From assembly GCA_016649785.1 (NCBI GenBank), contig JAENXB010000186.1, forward strand, positions 1 to 5,737: DNA of 5,737 bases, in the 5' to 3' direction. The translations under genes and the position numbers were made by a program. The notes beneath the pieces were generated by a model that saw only the letters and a program-made list of their open reading frames with translations, searched no databases and was not told where the DNA came from. Source of the DNA: Flavobacteriaceae bacterium. Its GTDB lineage: Bacteria; Bacteroidota; Bacteroidia; Flavobacteriales; Flavobacteriaceae. Shown here piece after piece: positions 1 through 5,213 of this stretch. Numbering within the stretch: the stretch's first letter is position 1; each line of letters opens with the position of its first letter.

Positions 1-222
1 GGAAATTCAAGAGGTTTACGACTGAGCAAGACAATTCTTGAAAAATATAATATAAAAGACAAAGTTGAACTTATCTTGGAAGAAGGACAAATCATTCTCC
101 GTCCAATAGAATCCCCAAGAGAAAATTGGGAAGAAAAATTTAAAAAAATGGCAGATCACGGAGATGACCAACTCTTAATGAATGATGTTTTTGAGGATGA
201 AAATTTTGATGAATGGAGTTAA
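1..222 (+). CDS. mazE: MazE/AbrB-type antitoxin (5' end outside window)
   Basis: The frame is open from the first base to a TAA at 220-222, giving 73 residues; the start codon lies before the window. The N-terminal part reads GNSRGLRLSKTILEKYNI, then KDKVELILEEGQIILRPI. This is the SpoVT-AbrB/MazE swapped-hairpin DNA-binding fold with its usual GNS start, so only about ten residues should be missing. The acidic tail (roughly residues 38-73, ending DENFDEWS) is what MazE antitoxins use to occupy the toxin active site. Its stop overlaps the start of the downstream MazF gene by 10 bases, the usual antitoxin-first order, which implies translational coupling. By family knowledge the MazE-MazF complex would repress its own promoter, which is not in view. 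The family call is solid; assignment to MazE rather than another AbrB-type antitoxin rests mainly on the partner. Confidence 0.88.
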   Translation, partial: GNSRGLRLSKTILEKYNIKDKVELILEEGQIILRPIESPRENWEEKFKKMADHGDDQLLMNDVFEDENFDEWS

Positions 223-536
223 GACAATATGCTATCGTTCTGGTGAATTTAGATCCCACAGTTGGGAGTGAAATTAAGAAAACACGGCCCTGTGTTATAA
301 TTTCACCAGATGAACTGAATAAATATTTAAAAACCATTGTTGTAGCTCCTATGACATCAAACCTCAATAAATATCCTACCAGAATTCCGGTAAAATCCAA
401 TAAAAAGAAAGGGATGATTGCCATTGACCAGGTTCGGACAATTGACAAAACCCGAATTATTAAAATTTTTGATAAGCTAACAAATTCGGAAATCAGAAAA
501 TTAAAAGATGTAATTAGAGAAACATTCGTTGACTGA
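213..536 (+). CDS. mazF: MazF/PemK-family mRNA interferase toxin
   Basis: A complete 107-residue protein of normal length for MazF/PemK endoribonucleases, which cut mRNA at short sequence motifs and arrest growth when the antitoxin is lost. The order of elements fits the family: first strand and loop VNLDPTVGSEIKKTRP (residues 11-26), then CVIISPDELN, then VVAPMTSN (43-50), then GMIAIDQVRTIDKTRI (67-82). Arg25 and Thr48 sit where MazF proteins carry their catalytic Arg and Thr, so the toxin looks active; this comes from motif position, not a structure. The ATG lies inside the end of the antitoxin gene, with a 10-base overlap in another frame, so translation is probably coupled. Both genes look more AT-rich than the acetyltransferase downstream, compatible with acquisition as a module. 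The cleavage motif cannot be predicted from this sequence. Confidence 0.95.
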   Translation: MELRQYAIVLVNLDPTVGSEIKKTRPCVIISPDELNKYLKTIVVAPMTSNLNKYPTRIPVKSNKKKGMIAIDQVRTIDKTRIIKIFDKLTNSEIRKLKDVIRETFVD

Positions 537-743
537 AAAATGTGCTAATGCCAACATCGGTAACCAGCAAATAGCGGGCAATCGAGTAAAAAGCGATATT
601 TTAGAGACCAAGCAACAAACAACAAAGCCGCCAATCCCGATAGCGGGAACGTCACTTACTCCGCCAATTTGTGTTAGCCGAGACCGCTGCCGGCTATGGA
701 TTAAAAATTATTCAACACCTTCAGATACCAACGAGATAATTCA
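537..743. repeat. Gene-free, GC-richer stretch with inverted and direct repeats
   Basis: I see no credible gene in these 207 bases. Short symmetric elements are present. TCCCG (635-639) and CGGGA (644-648) form a stem with a 4-base loop. AGCCG (676-680) and CGGCT (691-695) form a second stem. CCGCCAAT occurs directly repeated at 628-635 and 661-668. On a larger scale, GCTAA (544-548) can pair with TTAGC (674-678), and CAAAT with GCGG (568-577) can pair imperfectly with CCGC and ATTTG (661-671), so about 544-678 could fold as one long imperfect hairpin. The stretch looks GC-richer than the toxin-antitoxin genes beside it. It could be a dispersed repeat or a recombination-site-like element; attC was considered, but the core triplets do not fit. 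Its nature is inferred. Confidence 0.35.
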
Positions 744-1272
744 ATGCCCACCTACAAAACCTTCCAAACCGAAAGACTCCTCCTGAGGCCAACTTCTCAG
801 GAAGATGCCCTTTTTATTTACGAATTGTTCAATTCCCCAAAATGGTTGCAGTTCATTGGGGAGCGCGATGTAAAGTCGGAGGAAGCGGCGCGGGCATATA
901 TACGGGCGAAAATGTTGCCACAACTGGAAAAACTGGGGTTTAGCAATTATACGGTGATACGGAAAGCAGATAATGTAAAGCTTGGGAGCTGCGGTCTTTA
1001 TGACAGGCCGGGGCTGGAGGGAATAGACCTTGGGTTTGCCTTTTTTGCCGCAACACGAGAAAAAAGGCTATGCCTTTGAAGCTTCGAAGGAACTCCTGCG
1101 CGCCGCGGTGGAGGATTTTAAACAAAAAAAGGTAAACGCAATCACCGCCGGGGAGAATCTTGGCTCCCAAAAATTATTGGAAAAACTGGGTCTTGTCTTC
1201 ACCAAAACCGTCCGCCTGCCGGGGGAGGAAGAGGATCTTCTGTTTTATGAGAAGAATTTCCGGGATGTGTAA
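744..1272 (+). pseudogene. GNAT-family N-acetyltransferase (RimJ/RimL type), frameshifted
   Basis: Two reading frames together make one 175-residue acetyltransferase of the Acetyltransf_3 type, which transfers acetyl from acetyl-CoA to an amine. Frame one starts at ATG 744 with the typical opening FQTERLLLRPTSQEDA and continues through GSCGLYDRPGLEGIDLGFAF (residues 81-100). It then leaves the family sequence and stops at 1077-1079. Frame two picks up exactly there as LPQHEKKGYAFEASKELL, which contains the acetyl-CoA pyrophosphate loop (KKGYA, about 106-110), and runs through NAITAGENLGSQKLLEKLGL to the stop at 1270-1272. The switch is explained by one extra T in the T6 run at 1041-1046; five Ts would restore the protein. 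As written, the product loses its cofactor loop and should be inactive. A sequencing error or slippage at the T run is possible. The substrate cannot be told from sequence. Confidence 0.85.
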
Positions 1273-1284
1273 ACCCACACTCCG

Positions 1285-1316
1285 CTAAAACCCGGAAACT
1301 CCGGTTCTGGTTTTAG
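1285..1316 (+). terminator. Candidate hairpin terminator after the acetyltransferase
   Basis: CTAAAACC (1285-1292) pairs perfectly with GGTTTTAG (1309-1316). Inside it, CGG (1293-1295) can pair with CCG (1301-1303) around a short A-rich loop, leaving a 5-base bulge on the 3' side. It lies 12 bases after the acetyltransferase stop. The tail that follows (tatcaattt) is only weakly T-rich, so intrinsic termination is plausible but not proven. Confidence 0.4.
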
Positions 1317-1331
1317 TATCAATTTCCCGCT

Positions 1332-1347
1332 TTAATATCCATATTAA
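1332..1347. repeat. AT palindrome upstream of the ATP-grasp gene
   Basis: TTAATAT (1332-1338) and ATATTAA (1341-1347) form a perfect 7-bp inverted repeat with a 2-base centre, 37 bases before the ATG at 1384. The position would suit an operator or AT-rich promoter element. In such AT-rich DNA it can also arise by chance, and no bacteroidete promoter match (TTTG, then TAnnTTTG) was found next to it. Confidence 0.2.
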
Positions 1348-1383
1348 TATTAAATTCACGGCGGCTTAAAACCACGAATTGAG

Positions 1384-2193
1384 ATGACCACAATTCTATA
1401 TATCACCGACCTTTATTACGAGGCAAAAGGCAGAAAATACTACGAGGAAGATCTGTTTATTACTTCAAAGTTGAAAGAACATTTCAACGTGCTCATCGGG
1501 CATCCGCACCAGGCGATCTCATATATTGATTGTGCCGATTTTATAGTTTTCAGGAATACGGGTTCTGTGATCGGGTATCAGGAGTATTTCGGGGAATTCC
1601 TGGAAACGGTCAGGAAAAAAAATATCCTCAGCTTCAATTCATTTGACGGCAAAGCCGATATAAAAGGGAAACAATATTTACTGGATCTTTTAGTGCTGGG
1701 TTATCCCGTAATTCCAACGGTTGAAAGCATGGACCAAATAGACCAACTGGGCGATCCCGATAAATTCATCGTCAAATTAAGGAACGGCGCAGATTCCATT
1801 GGAATGGAGATCAAGACTAAGGAGGAATTAATAGCTTCCGGACCGGAAGGAAAACTTATACAGCCGTTTGTCGATTTTGAATATGAAGTTTCTTTTTATT
1901 ATCTGAATGATGAATTTCAGTACGCGCTGTACGCGCCAAACAAGAAAAAGCGATGGGATCTGGAGGGATATGAACCAAGGCCTGAAGATCTGGAATTTGC
2001 AGATAAATTTATAAAATGGAATGCCATGGAACGTGGGATACAGCGCGTAGATGCCTGCCGCCTGAAAGACAATTCCCTGCTCCTGGTAGAACTGGAAGAC
2101 CTGAACCCTTTCCTTTCAATAGAATTGCTTTCAGATGAAAAACGCGACAAATTTATCGATAACCTGATCCGGGCTTTGGAGAAAATAAATTAA
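1384..2193 (+). CDS. ATP-grasp-like protein of unknown substrate
   Basis: A complete 269-residue soluble protein with no signal peptide or membrane segment. The N-terminal part (1-90: ILYITDLYYE..., later ADFIVFRNTGSV) looks like the small alpha/beta domain that precedes an ATP-grasp fold. The middle and C-terminal parts carry ATP-grasp-like marks: KFIVKLRNGADSIG (127-140), with a lysine at 131 placed to contact ATP; LIQPFVDFEYEVSFYYL (158-174); RVDACR (221-226); and the acidic metal-site segment VELEDLNPFLSIELL (235-249). Enzymes of this fold ligate a carboxylate to an amine or thiol using ATP; glutathione synthetase and RimK are known examples. I cannot name a substrate or gene. The gene has an A/T-rich leader, stands alone on its strand and converges with the DUF2141 gene 47 bases away. 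The fold assignment rests on motif spacing and is moderately secure. Confidence 0.75.
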   Translation: MTTILYITDLYYEAKGRKYYEEDLFITSKLKEHFNVLIGHPHQAISYIDCADFIVFRNTGSVIGYQEYFGEFLETVRKKNILSFNSFDGKADIKGKQYLLDLLVLGYPVIPTVESMDQIDQLGDPDKFIVKLRNGADSIGMEIKTKEELIASGPEGKLIQPFVDFEYEVSFYYLNDEFQYALYAPNKKKRWDLEGYEPRPEDLEFADKFIKWNAMERGIQRVDACRLKDNSLLLVELEDLNPFLSIELLSDEKRDKFIDNLIRALEKIN

Positions 2194-2240
2194 AATTCCC
2201 TCGACTAAAAGTTAACAGCCATCATCCTGATTTCCGGCTT

Positions 2241-2654
2241 TTACAAAGAAATCTTCTGTTTCACGATCTCCCCGTTCCTGACTTCAAACTTCGCATCTTT
2301 CCATTTGGGCGGCCCAAATTTAGAAGGGGCATTATTGGAAGCAGCGTAATTTTCTGTCGGGATCCCGAGAAATGTATTGAGTTTTTCATCCTCATTTTTA
2401 TCGTGAAAAACCGAGATCGCATAGGTTCCGTCGGGAATATCGGTAAAGATAGCAACTGCCTTTTGGTCTTTGATCTTCACCTCTTTTCCTTTGTAAAACT
2501 TGTCTAAAAATGAAGTTTCCTTATTAAAAAGGCCTATTTGCGCAACTCCTTTATCTGATGCGAAATTGATTATTTTAACTTCAATGGTGTTTTGTGCGTT
2601 GAGGATTAAACTTCCATGGAGGAAAACGAGCAGCATCAGGATTGAATTTTTCAT
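2241..2654 (-). CDS. Exported DUF2141-family protein
   Basis: A complete 137-residue protein. Residues 1-20 form a Sec signal peptide: MKNS, then a hydrophobic core LMLLVFLHGSLIL ending in NA, with likely cleavage before Gln21. The mature part is a small beta-rich domain of the DUF2141 family (PF09912). It is recognised from IPDGTYAISVFHDKNEDEKL (residues 73-92), GIPTENYAASNNAPSKFGPP (97-116) and a final strand KDAKFEV. The acidic Asn/Asp-rich loop HDKNEDEKLN (84-93) may bind a metal, but no function has been established for the family that I can cite. Length is normal for the family. The protein should be periplasmic or outer-membrane associated, as no lipobox cysteine is present. It converges with the ATP-grasp gene and stands alone on its strand. 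The family call is strong and the role is unknown. Confidence 0.9.
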   Translation of the reverse strand: MKNSILMLLVFLHGSLILNAQNTIEVKIINFASDKGVAQIGLFNKETSFLDKFYKGKEVKIKDQKAVAIFTDIPDGTYAISVFHDKNEDEKLNTFLGIPTENYAASNNAPSKFGPPKWKDAKFEVRNGEIVKQKISL

Positions 2655-3116
2655 AATCTGTTTTAAGGGCCTTAGGTGTTTCTATTATAAAAAGTTACGC
2701 ACTAATTTAAAATATGTTTATAAAGAAATTGCAGCATTTCCAAAAAGCAAATTACGGTTATTTTGTTTTGAACTTTACGTATCTTAGAAAGTCGGTGGAA
2801 GAAATGGATACTATTTAACAGATAAAATAGCGAATGGCTGAAAAATTTCAAAACAAATACCGCATTGCACCTGCGCGTTTAAAAACCTGGGATTACAGTT
2901 GGAATGCGGCATATTTTGTAACTATTTGCACCCAAAACAAGGAATGTTTTTTTTGGGAATATTGTTGATGGGAACATGCGTTTATCCGAAACCGGGAAAA
3001 TCGCACATAATTTTTGGATCGAAATCTCCAATCATTTTCCATTCGTGAAATTGGGCGAATTTATCGTGATGCCCAATCATATGCACGGGATCATTATCAT
3101 TGATAAAATGGATGAT

Positions 3117-3170
3117 GGGGGAAACGTACACGTAGAGACGCCCAAATTGGGCGTCTCTATCACGTTCCCC
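3117..3170. repeat. REP-like palindrome inside the RAYT coding region
   Basis: The core TAGAGACGCCCAA (3133-3145), centre A (3146), TTGGGCGTCTCTA (3147-3159) is a perfect 27-base inverted repeat with 13-bp arms. It extends outward after a small internal loop: GGGGAAACGT (3118-3127) can pair with ACGTTCCCC (3162-3170), with one bulged A. In the transposase frame it encodes VETPKLGVS (residues 100-108), between the HUH motif and the tyrosine helix. The AGAGACG...CGTCTCT form is like palindromes known to accompany RAYT genes in Bacteroidetes. The symmetry is seen directly; its role as a transposase target is inferred. Confidence 0.8.
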
Positions 3171-3437
3171 GAAACCACCAAATCCGGCGCCGCGGCCGAA
3201 AATATCCAATATCTCGGGAATCCCAAACCCACAATTTCCAAATCCGGCGGGAAAAACGAACAATGGAAACCCGGAACCCTGGGCGTTATAATAAATCAAT
3301 ACAAACGGATTTGCACGATCAATGCCCGAAAAATCCATTCCGAATTCGGTTGGCAAACCCGATTTTACGATATTATTATAAGGGATGACAGGGCATTTCA
3401 AACAATTTCAAATTATATCATCAATAATCCGGCAAAA

Positions 3438-3470
3438 TGGCAGGGACGCCCAAATTGGGCGTATCTGCCA
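3438..3470. repeat. Second REP-like palindrome at the RAYT 3' boundary
   Basis: TGGCAG (3438-3443) pairs with CTGCCA (3465-3470), and ACGCCCAA (3446-3453) pairs with TTGGGCGT (3455-3462) around a central A; two unpaired positions separate the stems. Eighteen bases, GACGCCCAAATTGGGCGT (3445-3462), are identical to 3137-3154 in the first copy. It falls where RAYT proteins normally end and 6 bases before the last codon of the convergent Usp gene, as expected for a REP flanking its RAYT. It could also act as a two-way terminator. Confidence 0.75.
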
Positions 3471-3475
3471 CAATA

Positions 3476-3925
3476 TTATTCATTTTTTATTGGAATCGCC
3501 AAAAACGGAATATTCGCGTTTTTGAATAATTTTAACGAAACGCTTTCCAGAAAAATATTCTGAATAAAACCATACTTATGGGTGCCTACGATCAAAAGAT
3601 CCGAATTTAATTTTTTTGCTTCTTCCAATACGGTTTCAACCGTAGAGCCCTGAATTAAAAGTGCTTCAGATTTTAAATTCTCGCTCAAAAAGGTTTTGCG
3701 CAGATCCTGCAATCTTCTATGTTCATCCTTTAATTCTTCAGCCCGGGAATCCCGGATATATTGCGGACCGGGCTCATAGCCAACAAAATCGGGATCCGGG
3801 GCCGAAACGTGGATCAACCAAACTTTGGAACCGAATTTTGTGGCAATACTATCGGCATAACCGAGCAAATCTCCAATGTTGTCATTGAAATCTACTGCTA
3901 CCAGAATATTCTTTATTTTTTTCAT
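3476..3925 (-). CDS. Universal stress protein (UspA family)
   Basis: A single-domain Usp of 149 residues, a cytoplasmic alpha/beta protein of the type that helps cells survive stress or starvation. It opens MKKIKNILVAVDFND, the usual first strand and Asp13 loop, then SKVWLIHVSAPDPD (33-46), and ends SDLLIVGTHKYGF (108-120), SVSLKLFKNANIPFLAIPI. An in-frame ATG at 3952 would add nine residues (MPTLYKSFQ) that do not fit the family; I prefer 3925. The ATP-loop pattern G-2x-G-9x-G-S is kept in spacing but two of its three glycines are replaced (G114, Lys117, Glu127, Ser128), so ATP binding is doubtful. The 3' end (3476-3563) overlaps the run-on tail of the RAYT frame on the other strand. Because the Usp C-terminus is normal, the overlap stems from the RAYT side. 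Confidence 0.92.
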   Translation of the reverse strand: MKKIKNILVAVDFNDNIGDLLGYADSIATKFGSKVWLIHVSAPDPDFVGYEPGPQYIRDSRAEELKDEHRRLQDLRKTFLSENLKSEALLIQGSTVETVLEEAKKLNSDLLIVGTHKYGFIQNIFLESVSLKLFKNANIPFLAIPIKNE

Positions 3926-4266
3926 CTGAAATGATTTATATAATGTTGGCATTAGGTATTCTGCTTTCGAAGCATATTTATAATCTCAATTGGAACAAAT
4001 TCAAAATTCAAAATTTCAAATCAACGAATTCCGCAGTCAAAAACTTTTTCAACATTCGCGGCTAATTTTGATCCTGATGTTTTTTTAAGCCACGAATGCA
4101 CGAAAAAAATTTTAAAATATTCTATAATTAAAGTTACGTTTTTTAATAAATCAATTTCCAAATCTGATGGTTTTCATGAACTCCCAATACTTCGGACTTC
4201 AAACTTCAAATTATATATTCGTGGCTAAATATTTTCTTCAAGATCAATTCCAATCATCAAACCATT
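3926..4266. other. Non-coding stretch with repeat remnants
   Basis: About 340 bases lie between the Usp start and the dehydrogenase stop, with no credible gene. From left to right they hold the AT-rich Usp leader; a short tandem-like stretch of TTCAAAA/TTCAAAT units at about 3997-4020; the three inverted-repeat motifs listed separately; and a GACTTC/AACTTC stretch at 4194-4210. All are of the kind of low-complexity intergenic debris common in flavobacterial genomes. No recognisable promoter for the Usp gene was found. Confidence 0.6.
4054..4226. repeat. Three copies of an ATTCGyGGCT inverted-repeat motif
   Basis: ATTCGCGGCT (4054-4063), its near-complement AGCCACGAAT (4088-4097), and ATTCGTGGCT (4217-4226) are arranged plus, minus, plus. 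The outer pair 4088-4097 and 4217-4226 is a perfect 10-bp inverted repeat bounding about 140 bases. The inner pair 4054-4063 and 4088-4097 differs at one position. A similar AACCACGAAT occurs at 1370-1379, directly before the ATP-grasp gene. This suggests a degenerate dispersed repeat with 'agccacgaat' ends; no transposase or coding content lies between the ends. Confidence 0.5.
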
Positions 4267-5187
4267 TTAATATCCCAATTTCCTTTCTATAGTATTTTTA
4301 AGTTCTGTTCCCTCCTTCATTCTTCTGTAATTATCTATCAATTGATGAACTACTTTATGGGGATTGGTAATACTGGCAATATGCGGTGTGATCTTGATTT
4401 TTGGATAATCCCAAAAAGGATGTTCCTGGGGCAAGGGTTCAATTCTGAAAACATCAAGGCTTGCTCCAGAAAGATGCCCTTTGTCTATCATTTCAAGCAA
4501 ATCGTGCTCCACCAAATGTTGACCGCGTGCCACATTGATGATGTAAGCGCCTTTTGGAAGTTTTTTGAAAAATTCCTTGTTGAGAATATTTTCGGTTTCC
4601 GGGGTTAGAGGTAAAAGACAAATCAAAATTGTCGATTTATTCAGAAATTTTTCTAATTGTTTTTCTCCGCAGAAAGTATTTACACCGGGCAGTTCCTTCG
4701 GTGTTCTTGACCATCCCGATACATTGAACCTGTTTTTGAGTAAGCTTTGCGCCACGGCACTTCCCATAATTCCGAGTCCCATAATCCCGATCTGCTCTTC
4801 TTCAATCCTTTTGTATTGTATTGATTCCCAGGCGTGTAAATTATGATGAAATGAAATATTGCGGATGTGGTCCAATACAAGTGCCAAAACAAAATCGCTT
4901 ATATCTACAGATAGCTGGTCGTCAATGATCCTGGTGATAACCACATTTTTCGGGATCTCGGGATCACAGATAATATGATCTACTCCCGCGCCCATTGAGG
5001 CGATCACCTTTAGGTTGGGATAATGTTTAAAGATCCCGCGGGGATGTTTCCAGCTAATGGCATATTCTATTTCTTCAGGGTCGTGTTCTTCGGGATACGC
5101 ATAAACATTTATTCCGGGATATTCTTTTTTTAGGGCTTCCACCCAGGGTTCCGGATCCCTGCCCGGACTGATCACTAAAACTGACAT
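4267..5187 (-). CDS. ghrA: GhrA-like 2-hydroxyacid dehydrogenase (glyoxylate/hydroxypyruvate reductase)
   Basis: A complete 306-residue cytoplasmic NAD(P)H-dependent reductase of the D-2-hydroxyacid dehydrogenase family. It closely resembles E. coli GhrA, which reduces glyoxylate to glycolate and hydroxypyruvate to glycerate. The substrate-domain loop is ASMGAGVDHI (63-72). The Rossmann glycine motif is GLGIMG (137-142), followed by the second-strand end GWSRTP (158-163), whose Ser-Arg pair favours NADPH, as in GhrA. The catalytic trio is in place: Arg221 (NVARGQ), Glu250 (VFRIEPLP) and His269 (ITPHIAS). The end ERKLGY also resembles the GhrA C-terminus. The ATG at 5187 has an A-rich leader and lies 26 bases after the stop of the acyl-CoA dehydrogenase gene on the same strand, so the two are probably one transcript. 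The GhrA subgroup is well supported; the in vivo substrate is inferred. Confidence 0.92.
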   Translation of the reverse strand: MSVLVISPGRDPEPWVEALKKEYPGINVYAYPEEHDPEEIEYAISWKHPRGIFKHYPNLKVIASMGAGVDHIICDPEIPKNVVITRIIDDQLSVDISDFVLALVLDHIRNISFHHNLHAWESIQYKRIEEEQIGIMGLGIMGSAVAQSLLKNRFNVSGWSRTPKELPGVNTFCGEKQLEKFLNKSTILICLLPLTPETENILNKEFFKKLPKGAYIINVARGQHLVEHDLLEMIDKGHLSGASLDVFRIEPLPQEHPFWDYPKIKITPHIASITNPHKVVHQLIDNYRRMKEGTELKNTIERKLGY

Positions 5188-5213
5188 TTTTATGTTTTAT
5201 TTGCTATTATTAT

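Larger units (their letters stand above)
2834..3563 (+). pseudogene. RAYT / REP-associated tyrosine transposase (Y1, IS200-like), frameshifted
   Basis: Joining two frames gives a 242-residue RAYT, a single-strand DNA transposase-like enzyme that acts on REP palindromes. Frame one starts at ATG 2834, just after in-frame stops, and reads YRIAPARLKTWDYSWNAAYF then VTICTQNKECFF before stopping at 2966-2968. The continuation, GNIVDGNMRLSETGKIAHNF, is in the next frame. One extra T in the T8 run 2947-2954 explains the shift; seven Ts would restore it. The HUH metal site MPNHMHG (residues 79-85) and the tyrosine region GWQTRFYDIIIRDD (172-185, candidate nucleophile Tyr178) are present, though the usual His of the Y-D-H-IIR motif is Ile. 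The family normally ends soon after NNPAKWQ (197-203). Here about 40 foreign residues follow, encoded partly by a palindrome and partly antisense to the Usp gene. A decayed copy is most likely; slippage at T8 could still rescue it. Confidence 0.85.

Noticed and set aside
537..743. Integron attC site after the mazEF pair
   Set aside because: Cassette-like context and inverted ends prompted the idea, but the ends do not match the RYYYAAC/GTTRRRY cores and no integrase is present.
529..786. An open frame of 85 codons on the + strand overlapping the toxin end and the acetyltransferase start
   Set aside because: Its composition looks random, it lies across the repeat-rich stretch, and it overlaps two better-supported genes.
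2303..2319. Palindrome ATTTGGG-CGG-CCCAAAT resembling the REP core
   Set aside because: It lies in the DUF2141 gene and is explained by the codons of the family motif KFGPPKW; it shares only GGGC/CCCAAA with the RAYT palindromes.
2664..2674. Short palindrome TAAGG-G-CCTTA upstream of the DUF2141 start
   Set aside because: Arms of only 5 bp with no promoter match nearby; likely chance.
2500..2787. Open frame on the + strand opposite the DUF2141 start
   Set aside because: It is antisense to a gene with a clear signal peptide and family motifs, and shows no recognisable protein features.
2982..3401. 139-codon open frame antisense to the RAYT
   Set aside because: The sense frame carries HUH and tyrosine motifs; the antisense product is Gly/Phe-rich and typical of a shadow frame.
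3117..3470. CRISPR array based on two copies of an 18-base repeat
   Set aside because: Only two copies, about 290 bases apart, the space between is transposase coding sequence, and no cas genes are present.
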